This document shows, one piece after another, positions 36,703-45,765 of a DNA stretch of 64,000 nucleotides. Numbering within the stretch: the stretch's first letter is position 1; each line of letters begins with the position of its first letter. The notes below the pieces were generated by a model. That model made no database searches. It worked only from the letters and a program-made list of their open reading frames with translations, and was not told where the DNA came from. This stretch comes from Gilliamella apis (GTDB lineage Bacteria > Pseudomonadota > Gammaproteobacteria > Enterobacterales > Orbaceae): NCBI RefSeq assembly GCF_030758615.1, contig NZ_CP132381.1, positions 248,001 to 312,000 of the forward strand. Reading direction: 5' to 3'. A program made the position numbers and the translations under genes.

Positions 36703-38402
36703 TACTCGGTGTCCTTCTTGTTCATCCAACCACGTATAATCAGAGCCATTACACGAGGATCTTTCTCGACAATTTTGCGGATGTATTGCTGTTGTTGCAT
36801 ATTATCTTCAAAAATCTTCTGTTGCAGTTTACTGTGTGCTTTGTAATCAAGCTTATCTTCACTAGCCATTGTGCCATCAGATGATCTGTTATCAGTATTA
36901 AGATATTGTCTTTGAATTTTAATCCATATCGAGCGTAATACTTTGCGCCATGCAAACCAGATTATTAAAATATAAATCAGATATTTAATTGCGACTTTCA
37001 GCATGTCGAAAACTTCATGTTTTTGTAAAAAGACAATGGCGGCATTTTCATCTTCAATTTGATCGGTAAATTTCAAATTAGCCACTGTTAATGAATCACC
37101 ACGCAAGTCAGAAAACCCCATTGCTTGACGGGCAAGCGCTTCAATATGGGTGAGTTCCTCTTGATCTAGTTTTACCCATTTTTCAACGGCTTCCTGTTCT
37201 GAATTTTCTTCATTTGCCGATGTGACTTCATCGGCTGAAATAAATTTATAATTAACTAAAACAGCGACAGATAAACGCTTGATACGACCTTCAGGGATTT
37301 TGCTATGAATAACTTGACGATTAACTTCAAAGTTCAATGTCTTATTTGACTGTAAATGATACATTTTTTGTTTATCGTCTTTATCTTTGGTATCGCTCTC
37401 ACCATCAATTGGTGCACTAGGCGTTGGTACCGGTTGATTAGATAATGCGCCCGGCACACCACCGATAATATTGCTTGATGCTAATTGGCTATTTTCAATT
37501 TGTTGCTTACTACGAATAGTTTGGTTGCTGGCATCGCTATTGGGATCATAAATTTCTGATGTTGACTCTTGCCGACTAAAATCGATATCCGCATTCACTT
37601 GTACCTTAACATTTTGTTGTCCCAAAATAGGGATAATAATTTTTTCTACTCGTTCTCGAATTAGATTTTCAATGCGTTCACTATATTCTAATTGGGCAAT
37701 ATTAACGTTACTGTCACGGTATCTTTCACCGGTTAATAAATTGCCTTTTTGATCAATAATCGTCACCTTATCCGCTTGTAATTCTGGCACACTACTCGAA
37801 ATTAAATGAATGATGGCGTCAATTTGACCTTGAGATAAAGCTCGACCTGGTAATAAAGTTAGTGCAACAGAGGCGGAAGGGAATTTTCTTTCTCGAACAA
37901 ATAAAGAGGGTTTAGGCATCGCTAAATGCACTCTGGCATCATCTACACTACTAATAATGGCAATGGTTCTCGATAGTTCGCCTTCTAATGCTCGTTGATA
38001 GTTGATTTGTTCATTAAACTGACTCATGCCAAAACTTTCTTTGTCGAGTAGTTCAAAACCAATTGCACCACCTTTAGGCAAACCCTGCTGTGCTATTCGT
38101 AAACGAGTATGATAAATTTGATTTTGGGGAATTAAGATATTTGTGCCAGAGGATGAAAATTTGTAGGGAATATTTAACTTATCAAGTTGGCTAATGATTT
38201 CACCGCCATCCTTATCATTCAAATTACTAAATAATACGCCATAATTATCGTCTTTAAGCCATAAGTAAGTAATACTACTAATTGCTATTACAATTACTCC
38301 TACAATAAGGAGTAGCATTTTACGATTTATTTTTAATTGATTAATAAAAGGTAACTTACTCAATATTGATTCGCCTTTGTTACCAACTGCCTGGCTATCC
38401 AT
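36702..38402 (-). CDS. fliF: Flagellar MS-ring protein FliF
   Basis: FliF forms the MS ring. It has two membrane helices, at about residues 30-48 (MLLLIVGVIVIAISSITYLW) and about 455-475 (LIYILIIWFAWRKVL). Between them lie periplasmic ring-building domains (GLPKGGAIGFELLDKESFGM and the PKPSLFVRERKFPSASVALT block). The C-terminal tail binds FliG. The 566 residues match E. coli (552). First gene of the minus-strand fliF-K series, divergent from fliE. Confidence 0.96.
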   Translation of the reverse strand: MDSQAVGNKGESILSKLPFINQLKINRKMLLLIVGVIVIAISSITYLWLKDDNYGVLFSNLNDKDGGEIISQLDKLNIPYKFSSSGTNILIPQNQIYHTRLRIAQQGLPKGGAIGFELLDKESFGMSQFNEQINYQRALEGELSRTIAIISSVDDARVHLAMPKPSLFVRERKFPSASVALTLLPGRALSQGQIDAIIHLISSSVPELQADKVTIIDQKGNLLTGERYRDSNVNIAQLEYSERIENLIRERVEKIIIPILGQQNVKVQVNADIDFSRQESTSEIYDPNSDASNQTIRSKQQIENSQLASSNIIGGVPGALSNQPVPTPSAPIDGESDTKDKDDKQKMYHLQSNKTLNFEVNRQVIHSKIPEGRIKRLSVAVLVNYKFISADEVTSANEENSEQEAVEKWVKLDQEELTHIEALARQAMGFSDLRGDSLTVANLKFTDQIEDENAAIVFLQKHEVFDMLKVAIKYLIYILIIWFAWRKVLRSIWIKIQRQYLNTDNRSSDGTMASEDKLDYKAHSKLQQKIFEDNMQQQQYIRKIVEKDPRVMALIIRGWMNKKDTE

Positions 38403-38577
38403 ATGTATCCTAACACTAAACTGACTAGATTAATTCTAGGGTTTATTATCTGTGTATTTAAAAAAATCAATAGCTAAAAAAGCATATGCTTTACCCTTTA
38501 GTTATCGCTTTTAGATTGTTATCTTTATGATAATTTACGCTATAACTTGATTAAGACGAATAACCGTGACCTTTATT

Positions 38578-38880
38578 ATGAATAGTATTGATGCCTTTAA
38601 TAGCACAACATTAACCCAACTTGATTTTTCACATAAGCAATCTATTAATCATAGTGAACAAAATTTTATGGCTGAATTAAAAATGGCATTAGATAAAATC
38701 AGTCAAACACAAATAGACGCTAGCCAGCAAGCCAAAGCATTTGAGATGGGTGAAGCCAATATCGCATTAAATGAGGTGATGGTTAGCATGCAAAAGTCTT
38801 CAGTTTCTTTACAATTTGGTATTCAAGTTCGCAATAAATTAGTCGCAGCATATCAAGAAATTATGAATATGAATGTTTAA
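38578..38880 (+). CDS. fliE: Flagellar hook-basal body complex protein FliE
   Basis: FliE joins the MS ring to the rod. The 100-residue product ends with the conserved block [20 protein letters not shown], then [20 protein letters not shown], nearly identical to E. coli FliE. The start is taken as the ATG at 38578; a GTG at 38566 is also in frame. It is divergent from fliF, as in E. coli. Confidence 0.94.
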   Translation: MNSIDAFNSTTLTQLDFSHKQSINHSEQNFMAELKMALDKISQTQIDASQQAKAFEMGEANIALNEVMVSMQKSSVSLQFGIQVRNKLVAAYQEIMNMNV

Positions 38881-39126
38881 ACCTTTATCGGATGGTTACT
38901 TATCGACTAGATGATAATATTTTGGTTTAAAAAATAGTATTAATTAATCACCAATTTTTATCCTAAATTGGTTTAACCTCACCACTATTGTTATTACAAC
39001 GACTATCGAGATACTCGCTATAAGATTATTTTTGAAGTTAAAAATGCTTTAGTTATTGCGAAGTGAGCTAGTCACCAGTACAAGCAAAGTGTATACATTA
39101 ACGATGTAAAATTAAGCAAAAAAAGT

Positions 39127-39190
39127 TTGCGGAGTGGGGTTTTTGGCAGATAAAAATAGCTAAAAAACCCCGTTCCTCAATTATTTTTAT
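39127..39190 (+). terminator. Hairpin containing repeat copy 3, probable terminator after fliE
   Basis: TTGCGGAGTGGGGTTTTT (39127-39144) pairs with AAAAACCCCGTTCCTCAA (39163-39180) with two G-U pairs and one mismatch as plus-strand RNA, followed by a T-rich run. It lies 247 bases after fliE and before the convergent fliT. The rest of 38881-39218 shows no gene. Confidence 0.5.
39162..39178 (-). repeat. Dispersed short repeat, copy 3
   Basis: Inverted copy of GAGGAACGGGGTTTTTT, in the same orientation as copy 2. Copies 2 and 3 bracket the fliR-fliF-fliE block. Here a degenerate partner at 39131-39144 turns it into a hairpin. Confidence 0.7.
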
Positions 39191-39218
39191 TCTTTTTTTT
39201 AACTACTCTGTGAATAAT

Positions 39219-39581
39219 CTAAACTAAATTGGCGATTGTTTGGTAGCTATCTATTTTGGCTTGATAATCAACCTGCTCACCAATTAATTGGCTTAATTCA
39301 TTATGTCGAAGATGGATTAATTGCTTTAATTGCTCATGATAACTAAGAATATTATTGATATACATTTGAAGAATATCTTGTTGTGATAATGGTATATTAT
39401 CAATAGTAGTTAACCCATTTTTGAGTTGAATATCACGTGCTAACTGCTGATATTTAGTTTGCCAACTAATTAATAATTCCCAATTTTCTTGTTGTGCATT
39501 AATTAGCATTTGCTCAACAACATAATTAAGTTGCTCGTATTGTTCTAGTACTAGACTCGTATTCAATGTTGCTACATCCAT
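39219..39581 (-). CDS. fliT: Flagellar export chaperone FliT-like protein
   Basis: Probable FliT, the cytoplasmic chaperone of FliD and inhibitor of FlhDC. The 120-residue product is all-helical (LEQYEQLNYVVEQMLINAQQ). It has the length of E. coli FliT (121) and follows fliS two bases downstream, as in the fliDST operon. Sequence conservation in this family is low, so position carries much of the weight. Confidence 0.82.
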   Translation of the reverse strand: MDVATLNTSLVLEQYEQLNYVVEQMLINAQQENWELLISWQTKYQQLARDIQLKNGLTTIDNIPLSQQDILQMYINNILSYHEQLKQLIHLRHNELSQLIGEQVDYQAKIDSYQTIANLV

Positions 39582-39583
39582 AA

Positions 39584-39961
39584 CTATGCTATCTCACGCC
39601 AAGCTTGGGCAATATTATTAAGCAGATCAAAACAAGTTTGCAGTATTTGTGTATCATTATGTAGATTAGCGAAAACCAGTTGTTGACTGATATATTGATA
39701 TAACTGATCTAAATTTTCAGCAATTTCACCGCCTTGATCTAGATCAAGGCAACTTTTAAGCCCATTATCAATGATATTGATAGCTTTAGAAATGGCTTTT
39801 CCTTTACCAGCAATATTACCCTTTTGTATATATAACTCAGCTAAGCGAATAGCATTTAATGCGCCATCAAATAACAAAACAATAAGCTGATGAGGTGAAG
39901 CCTGACTAACGCTGGTTTCTAAATTAACTTGTTTATAAGCTTGAGATCCCATTTTATACAT
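39584..39961 (-). CDS. fliS: Flagellin export chaperone FliS
   Basis: FliS binds the flagellin C-terminus before export. The 125-residue product contains YKQVNLETSVSQASPHQLIV then LLFDGALNAI and the KGKAISKAINIIDNGLKSCL helix, all typical. Because the fliC frameshift in this window removes the flagellin C-terminus, the natural client segment is missing as sequenced. Confidence 0.95.
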   Translation of the reverse strand: MYKMGSQAYKQVNLETSVSQASPHQLIVLLFDGALNAIRLAELYIQKGNIAGKGKAISKAINIIDNGLKSCLDLDQGGEIAENLDQLYQYISQQLVFANLHNDTQILQTCFDLLNNIAQAWREIA

Positions 39962-39970
39962 TGTTATGCC

Positions 39971-41404
39971 TTATTTTTTCAAATTCGCCATCATTTCAAA
40001 TTGGGTGGTAAGATAATTACTCATACCATTTAATTCATTGATTAAGATATCTAGTTTTGTGAATTGTACCCGATAACGCTCGATAGTTTGGTCAATAGAG
40101 TTATTAACTTGGTCATAGCGTTTATCTAATGATTTTAAGGTAGAATTTAAACCGTTAGTTGCCGTATCAATCATGCCGTCGCTATCAATAAAGCTACTTA
40201 CTTTGGCAAAGACTTCGTTGGCAATGCCAGTTGTTTCACCATCACCAGTAAATAAAATGGCGACTGCTTCACTGTTTTCTTTAAGGTTTTTTTCTAATTC
40301 GTTTTCTTTAATTACCAGCTTGCCATTACTATCCATATTGATACCAATTTGTGCTAATACCGATAATTCTCCTGTTTGACCTTTAGAAAATATAGAGCGA
40401 ATACTTTGATCAATATTACGTAGAGTTGAATCACCAATCAGTGGGCCATTACTATTATTTAATTCATCTGAATTGGCATCACCAGCGGTAAATTGCGTTA
40501 AGCTTGATATGGTTGATTGTAATTGATTAAAGGCATCAACCCACTCTTTAAGGGCTTCTTGAGCTTTGTCATTGTCAGCGCTGATGGTTAAATTTTGCGC
40601 TGTTGTAGTGACTGCTTTTAATGTGATATCGACACCAGGAATAACCTCTTTAACGGTATTTGATGAGCTATTAATCGTTATACCATTAAAGCTAAATTTA
40701 GCATCTTGCGCTTTAGCTACTTCACTCATAGCTGATGAATCAGCTTGATTAGCATTAAAACCAATTAGTGAATTAAGTTTATCATCATCGGATGAAATAG
40801 AGGTAATGGCTTGTTGTTCACCGGTTTCTTTCGATGTGATAACCAGTTGATAGCTATCAGTTCCAGAACGGACAATAGTGGCATTTACCGTTGTGTCACT
40901 GGTTGAACCATCTTCATTAATCACCTTAGCTTGATTGATTGCATTGGCTATTGATTCGAGCGATGTGTCATCTTTGCCTAACGTGATATTTAATTTTTGG
41001 CCATTAGCTTGTTCTATTGTGAGGGTACGGGTTTCATTATCATTACCTAAAGCTGATGTTTTATCATTTATAGCATTCGTGGCAACACTATGTGCAGTGG
41101 CAAGTTGTTCGACGCTAACTGCATAATTACCTAATTGGGCCTTGCTATTTACATTAGTGGTAAAATAGTTGTCATTACCAGATGCAAAACGCGCTTGAAA
41201 CAGCTCTTTTTTTTGCAGTTTTGCTGTTGCGCTGTTGAATGTTGATAATGCACTTTTTAATTTACCAAAACCGCTTATTTTATTATTAACTGCTTTTTGT
41301 TGGGCTTTTATCGGTGTAAGACGATTTTTCTCAACGGCTTCTAATTGATCTAATACTTCATTTAAATCAATACCAGAACCAATTCCTAATATACTCATTG
41401 CCAT
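39971..41404 (-). CDS. fliD: Flagellar filament cap protein FliD
   Basis: FliD is the filament cap and, in gut bacteria, often an adhesin. The 477-residue product starts MAMSILGIGSGIDLNEVLDQ, has the N-terminal block ISGFGKLKSALSTFNSATAK, and ends with a D0-like coiled coil (YLTTQFEMMANLKK). A sigma-28 promoter lies 39-65 bases upstream. It heads fliD-fliS-fliT. Confidence 0.96.
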   Translation of the reverse strand: MAMSILGIGSGIDLNEVLDQLEAVEKNRLTPIKAQQKAVNNKISGFGKLKSALSTFNSATAKLQKKELFQARFASGNDNYFTTNVNSKAQLGNYAVSVEQLATAHSVATNAINDKTSALGNDNETRTLTIEQANGQKLNITLGKDDTSLESIANAINQAKVINEDGSTSDTTVNATIVRSGTDSYQLVITSKETGEQQAITSISSDDDKLNSLIGFNANQADSSAMSEVAKAQDAKFSFNGITINSSSNTVKEVIPGVDITLKAVTTTAQNLTISADNDKAQEALKEWVDAFNQLQSTISSLTQFTAGDANSDELNNSNGPLIGDSTLRNIDQSIRSIFSKGQTGELSVLAQIGINMDSNGKLVIKENELEKNLKENSEAVAILFTGDGETTGIANEVFAKVSSFIDSDGMIDTATNGLNSTLKSLDKRYDQVNNSIDQTIERYRVQFTKLDILINELNGMSNYLTTQFEMMANLKK

Positions 41405-41442
41405 GATTGATTATCCTAATATAAATTCTTTCATCCCTTGTT

Positions 41443-41469
41443 TTATCGACCAATACCGTAAAAAGTTTA
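41443..41469 (-). promoter_or_regulatory. Sigma-28 promoter of fliD
   Basis: Minus strand TAAACTTT-N11-GTCGATAA against the FliA consensus TAAAGTTT-N11-GCCGATAA: two mismatches with exact spacing. Nothing else is clear in the roughly 400 bases between this site and the fliC promoter. Confidence 0.8.
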
Positions 41470-41868
41470 GCTGTTTTTAGTTTTTTATCTTTACTAATAA
41501 ATAAGTCGGTTTTGGCAATGAGAATATTGATAATCAGTTTTATCTATTAAAAAATGAGTTAGTTATCTCAATCAATAGTGTTGTTAGCTGTCCTTTATGT
41601 TGCCTAACATTAAAATTGTGTAGTGAAACTTCCAATATCATTACTATTGATTGATTAGAAAATATATTGCCATGAATTAAATTGGGACAAGCTTAAGCTT
41701 TGTTGCCACAAATTTTTATTAAAGAAGGCTATCAACCAGTCGATTCAGCGATACATAACTTTGATTACTATACATATAAATATCTATGATGCCCTTTAAT
41801 CATGTTCATCAAACAACTTAGTTATTCCGCTTTATTTAACCTCAATAAATAAAAATTCAAAAAAATAT

Positions 41869-41895
41869 TAAAGTTTCCTTTTTTAATACCGATAA
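41869..41895 (+). promoter_or_regulatory. Sigma-28 promoter of fliC
   Basis: TAAAGTTT-N11-ACCGATAA: a single mismatch to the FliA consensus with exact 11-base spacing, 76 bases before the fliC ATG. Confidence 0.9.
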
Positions 41896-41971
41896 CTAAA
41901 CCATCAGCATATATATTGAATTGTTTTTCAATATCTCGTTGATCTAACTAATCATATTAAAGGAGATAAAA

Positions 41972-42785
41972 ATGGCACAAGTAATTAATACTAATACTAT
42001 GTCTTTAATGGCAAGAAACAACCTTAATCATTCTCAAAGCGTGCTTGGAACTGCAATTGAGCGTCTATCATCTGGTATGCGTATCAACAGTGCTAAAGAC
42101 GATGCCGCTGGTCAAGCAATCGCTAACCGTTTTTCTTCTAGTATTCGTGGTTTAACTCAAGCTGCACGTAATGCCAATGACGGTATTTCAATTGCACAAA
42201 CTACAGAAGGTGCATTAAACGAAATCAATAATAACGTACAACGTATTCGTGAATTAACTGTTCAAGCAGCAAACGGTACTAACTCTGAAAGCGATCTTGT
42301 ATCAATCCAAAATGAAATCGATCAACGTTTACAAGAGATCGACCGTGTATCAGCACAAACCGACTTCAATGGTACTAAAGTATTATCAGAAGACAAAACA
42401 CTGAACATTCAAGTTGGTGCAAATGATGGTGAAATCATTGCTATCAATTTAAAACAAATTGACAGTGATAAATTAGGTTTATCTGGTTTTAATGTATCTG
42501 ATGCGCCAACCGCAGATCCATTAAAAACAATCGATGAAGCATTATCAAAAATTGATGAATTACGTGGTGAAGCTTGGTGCGGTACAAAATCGTTTTGAAT
42601 CAACCGTAACTAACATCAATAATACTGTAAATAACTTAAGTTCAGCACGTAGCCGTATTGAAGATGCAGATTATGCTGAAGAAGTATCAAATATGACTCG
42701 TGGTCAAATCTTACAACAAGCAGGTACTTCAGTATTAGCACAAGCTAACCAAGTACCACAATCAGTATTGTCTTTATTACAATAA
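41972..42785 (+). pseudogene. fliC: Flagellin FliC, interrupted by a one-base frameshift
   Basis: Flagellin is the filament subunit. The reading frame from 41972 (ribosome binding site AAAGGAG) encodes the canonical N-terminal D0/D1: MAQVINTNTMSLMARNNLNH, then the RLSSGMRINSAKDDAAGQAI block. It runs to a stop at 42598 after 208 residues, ending in unrelated [13 protein letters not shown]. The conserved C-terminal helix continues in the +1 frame from 42570: [20 protein letters not shown] up to QSVLSLLQ at 42785. One extra base within 42566-42569 explains this; removing it gives [12 protein letters not shown] and a 270-residue protein. The joined protein has essentially no D2/D3 variable region. 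This could be a real mutation, a phase-variable state or a sequencing error. No second flagellin gene is in the window. Confidence 0.9.
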
Positions 42786-42834
42786 AACAATACAAGTACA
42801 TAACTAGAATTTCGGTCACTCTAATTTTGTACGA

Positions 42835-42870
42835 TAACAATAGTGGTATTTTTTAATACCACTATTGTTA
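42835..42870 (+). terminator. Long hairpin after fliC
   Basis: Perfect 16-base inverted repeat TAACAATAGTGGTATT / AATACCACTATTGTTA around a four-T loop, 50 bases after the fliC end. No T tract follows the stem, so it may be a transcript-end stabiliser or a partial terminator before fliA. Confidence 0.6.
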
Positions 42871-42971
42871 ATAATGTTAATTACCTATTTTTTAATATCT
42901 TATTCTTGCCATTAATTCAATCAATTATCGTCATAATAATCATTAGCATTTTTTTACATTGGTTCAGAAAA

Positions 42972-43688
42972 ATGAGTGATAGCCTGTATAACTCTCAAGG
43001 TGTAGTGAATCAAATCGATTGGCAACAATATCTATATTTAGTTCGTAATGAAGCGTTGAAATTAGCTGTTCGATTGCCAACAACGATTGAACTTGATGAC
43101 TTACTGCAAGTTGGTTATATAGGTTTATTAGAGTCTATAAAACGCTATGATGCATCTCAAGGTTATACTTTTACTACCTTTGCTACTCCGAGAATAAAAG
43201 GGGCTATGCTAGATGAATTGCGTAGTCGAGATTGGTTACCACGGCAAACACGGAAAAAAATTAAAGATGTCACTAATGCTATTAATGAATTAGAACAAAA
43301 ATTAGGCATACCTCCCAATGATCAGCAGATAGCTGCACATCTGCAATTATCTCTGACTGAATATCACAAAGTATTATTAGATTCAAATTATAGCCAAATC
43401 TGTTCTTATGATGAGATTCACAAAAAACTCGGCGATAATTTGGATGCGTTAATTGAGCCTGACGCAGATAACAATCCTTTTGCTTCCATTATTAATGATG
43501 AAATTCGCAATATTATTGTTCAACAAATTAGTAACTTACCAGAAAAAGAAAAAATGGTTTTAGCTCTCTATTATCAAGAGGAATTAAATTTAAAAGAGAT
43601 TGGAAAAGTGTTGGATATTAGCGAATCTCGAGTAAGTCAATTACATAGCCAAGCAATTAAACGAATACAAAGTAAAATTGTTTTATAA
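42972..43688 (+). CDS. fliA: RNA polymerase sigma-28 factor FliA
   Basis: FliA transcribes late flagellar genes and is held inactive by FlgM. The 238-residue product shows sigma region 2 (ELDDLLQVGYIGLLESIKRY, then FTTFATPRIKGAMLDELRSR) and region 4 (LALYYQEELNLKEIGKVLDI, then SESRVSQLHSQAIKRI), near-identical to E. coli FliA (239). The open frame extends upstream to 42843 into the fliC hairpin, but that part is an artefact of AT-rich sequence. The ATG at 42972 matches the family start. Four promoters of its type are found in the window. Confidence 0.95.
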   Translation: MSDSLYNSQGVVNQIDWQQYLYLVRNEALKLAVRLPTTIELDDLLQVGYIGLLESIKRYDASQGYTFTTFATPRIKGAMLDELRSRDWLPRQTRKKIKDVTNAINELEQKLGIPPNDQQIAAHLQLSLTEYHKVLLDSNYSQICSYDEIHKKLGDNLDALIEPDADNNPFASIINDEIRNIIVQQISNLPEKEKMVLALYYQEELNLKEIGKVLDISESRVSQLHSQAIKRIQSKIVL

Positions 43689-43753
43689 AAAAAAGAATTA
43701 AAACAGTAAAACATGGAAAAATAAATCGAAAATAAATTGAAATGATTTTTTTA

Positions 43754-43782
43754 TTGACCTTTCGAATTTAAAAATGTAACTT
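43754..43782 (+). promoter_or_regulatory. Candidate sigma-70 promoter of flhDC
   Basis: TTGACC, 17-base spacer, TAACTT, about 77 bases before the first flhD start codon. Weak -10. No CRP site was seen nearby, unlike E. coli flhDC. Confidence 0.4.
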
Positions 43783-43821
43783 TAAGTTTAAAAAAGTGGT
43801 ATTAGTTGTATTTTATTAATT

Positions 43822-43845
43822 TTGCGTTTTTTTATACGAACGCAA
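43822..43845 (+). promoter_or_regulatory. Hairpin in the flhD leader
   Basis: TTGCGTT / AACGCAA stem with a 10-base loop, ending 13 bases before the first GTG of flhD. It could affect flhD translation. flhD has no strong ribosome binding site of its own. Confidence 0.4.
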
Positions 43846-43858
43846 GCAGATATGGATT

Positions 43859-44200
43859 GTGGTGGTTAAATTGGGAAATATACAAGATGACGATATTTTG
43901 AAATGTATTCATCATTTAAATCTTTCAACGCTTTTATTAAGTCAAAAGATGATTGAAAAAGATAAAGTGATGGCGATGTATCGATTAGGAATTGATGAAA
44001 AAACAGCTGATATCTTGAGTAATTTAAGTGCTTCTCAAATGTTGGTTCTATCTGAAACCAATCAATTAACATTTCAATTTAGATTTAAAAATTCGGCAAT
44101 GATGGAAAAATTAACTGAGGAATCTCGCGTTAGTGATATAAAGCAGATGCATACAGGGATCCTTCTATCAAGCTTACTTTTAGATTCAATTAATAAGTAG
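43859..44200 (+). CDS. flhD: Flagellar master regulator subunit FlhD
   Basis: FlhD with FlhC forms the FlhD4C2 activator of class II flagellar promoters. The 113-residue product aligns with E. coli FlhD through LNLSTLLLSQKMIEKDKVMA then MYRLGIDEKTADIL, LSETNQLTFQFRF and IKQMHTGILLSSLLLDSINK. The start is uncertain: GTG codons at 43859 and 43862 precede a TTG, with no ATG in frame and a poor ribosome binding site. It is four bases upstream of flhC. Confidence 0.92.
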   Translation: MVVKLGNIQDDDILKCIHHLNLSTLLLSQKMIEKDKVMAMYRLGIDEKTADILSNLSASQMLVLSETNQLTFQFRFKNSAMMEKLTEESRVSDIKQMHTGILLSSLLLDSINK

Positions 44201-44204
44201 GTAG

Positions 44205-44819
44205 ATGATAAAGATGAGTAGCACAAGTATTATTCAAAAGTATAAAGAAGTTCAATTAGCTATTCGATTAATTTCACTCGGCGCTAGAATCCAAATGTTA
44301 GAAAGTGAAACCAATTTAAGCCGTGGTAAATTAATTAAATTATATAAAGAAATTCAAGGATGTCCTCCTCCTAAAGGTTTGCTTCCCTTTTCAACTACGT
44401 GGTTTATGACTTGGGAGCCCAATATTCACTCAAGTATGTTTTATAATGCTTACCATTTTTTAGTTAAACATGGCATTAAACCTGGTGTTCAGGCCATTTT
44501 AAAAGCCTATCAACTCTATTTAGAACAGTGTTCCTTTCCTCAAGATGAAGAGCCTATTTTAGGATTAACCCGAGCATGGATTTTAGTTAAATTTGTTGAA
44601 AGTAATGTTATGCAGCAGTCAAGTTGCAAGGAGTGCAAAGGGCGATTTATTACCCATGCTTATCAACCGCATAATAGCTTTGTGTGCAGTTTATGCCAGC
44701 CACCATCAAGAGCAGAAAAAAATAATAAAACACATAAAGAGAGTCATGCCAAATGTTTACAAGTTTTATCAATACCAAATGCATTTAATTTAGTCACAGC
44801 AAATCAGGTAACAATTTAA
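44205..44819 (+). CDS. flhC: Flagellar master regulator subunit FlhC
   Basis: DNA-contacting partner of FlhD. The 204-residue product contains [20 protein letters not shown] then [28 protein letters not shown], and the zinc-binding cysteines in [10 protein letters not shown] and FVCSLCQPP, all conserved in FlhC. An internal ATG at 44214 is possible as the start. It is followed by motAB as in E. coli, but cheA and cheW are absent. Confidence 0.95.
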   Translation: MIKMSSTSIIQKYKEVQLAIRLISLGARIQMLESETNLSRGKLIKLYKEIQGCPPPKGLLPFSTTWFMTWEPNIHSSMFYNAYHFLVKHGIKPGVQAILKAYQLYLEQCSFPQDEEPILGLTRAWILVKFVESNVMQQSSCKECKGRFITHAYQPHNSFVCSLCQPPSRAEKNNKTHKESHAKCLQVLSIPNAFNLVTANQVTI

Positions 44820-44877
44820 GTAAACATTAAGCTGTAAAACAGAGTTAGTTATATTTTATGGAGATAAAGGAAAGCCA

Positions 44878-45765
44878 ATGCTAATAATTATAGGATATAT
44901 TGTGGTTATCGCTTCAGCCTTAGTCGGCTATGTGCTAAGTGGCGGGTATTTGGCGGTACTTTTTCAGCCATTAGAGTTTCTCATTATTGGTGGGACAGCT
45001 ATTGGTGCTTTCATTGTCAGTAATGAAAAGAAAGTTATCAAAGCGACACTTAAATCACTAGGTAATTTATTTAAAACCTCAAAATATAATAAAACACTTT
45101 ATTTAACATTAATTAATTTAATGTACACCATATTAACTAAAGTGCGTCAAAGTGGTGGCTTATCCATTGAAGAAGATATCGATAATCCCAAAGAGAGTGA
45201 GTTATTTAAAAAATACCCACTTATTTTAGCCAATCCGCAAGTTTGTGATTTTATCACTGATTATTTACGTTTGATGATCAGTGGCAATATGGAAGTATAT
45301 GAAATCGAAGCACTAATGAATGAGGAAATAGAAACCTATACTCATGAACTTGAAAAACCAGCTGATGCTATTGCTAGCGTCGGTGATGGTTTACCCGCTT
45401 TTGGTATTGTGGCAGCAGTTATGGGGGTAATTAACACCTTAGCACAAGCTGACCGCCCAGCTAGCGAATTGGGTGAGCTTATTGCCCATGCTATGGTTGG
45501 TACCTTTTTAGGTATTTTACTTGCTTATGGTTTTGTGTCGCCTTTAGCAGCCTTATTAAGGCAAAAAAATGCCGATACAGTAAAAATTTTAGAATGTACT
45601 AAAGTGATTCTTATTGCCAGTATGCATGATTATGCTCCGCAAATTTGTATTGAGTTTGGTCGCAAAACAATTTTTTCCCACGAACGGCCATCTTTCTTTG
45701 AATTAGAAAAATATATTCAAGAAGTGAAAGATAAAAACGCTAACCCAACAGAAAATAATGAATAA
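44878..45765 (+). CDS. motA: Flagellar stator protein MotA
   Basis: Proton-channel stator subunit contacting FliG. The 295-residue product has the length of E. coli MotA. It contains four membrane helices, the N-terminal GGYLAVLFQPLEFLIIGGTA, the cytoplasmic loop, and ADAIASVGDGLPAFGIVAAV in helix 3 with its conserved proline. The ribosome binding site is AAAGGAAA. No sigma-28 promoter was recognised upstream, so it is probably read from flhDC. Confidence 0.96.
   Translation: MLIIIGYIVVIASALVGYVLSGGYLAVLFQPLEFLIIGGTAIGAFIVSNEKKVIKATLKSLGNLFKTSKYNKTLYLTLINLMYTILTKVRQSGGLSIEEDIDNPKESELFKKYPLILANPQVCDFITDYLRLMISGNMEVYEIEALMNEEIETYTHELEKPADAIASVGDGLPAFGIVAAVMGVINTLAQADRPASELGELIAHAMVGTFLGILLAYGFVSPLAALLRQKNADTVKILECTKVILIASMHDYAPQICIEFGRKTIFSHERPSFFELEKYIQEVKDKNANPTENNE

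Noticed and set aside
42534..42785. Short separate protein ending in LSLLQ
   Set aside because: It is the C-terminal part of flagellin in a shifted frame, not an independent gene. There is no ribosome binding site and its first residues are out-of-frame noise.
42830..42837. TACGATAA as a sigma-28 -10 for fliA
   Set aside because: No TAAA-like -35 at the required distance (bases 42811-42814 read TTCG).
42843..42971. Hydrophobic N-terminal extension of FliA
   Set aside because: It is translation of an AT-rich hairpin and spacer. The family start is the ATG at 42972.
44860..44867. GGAGATAA as a sigma-28 -10 for motA
   Set aside because: It lacks CCGATAA and has no -35 at the right spacing. 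It is part of the motA ribosome-binding region.
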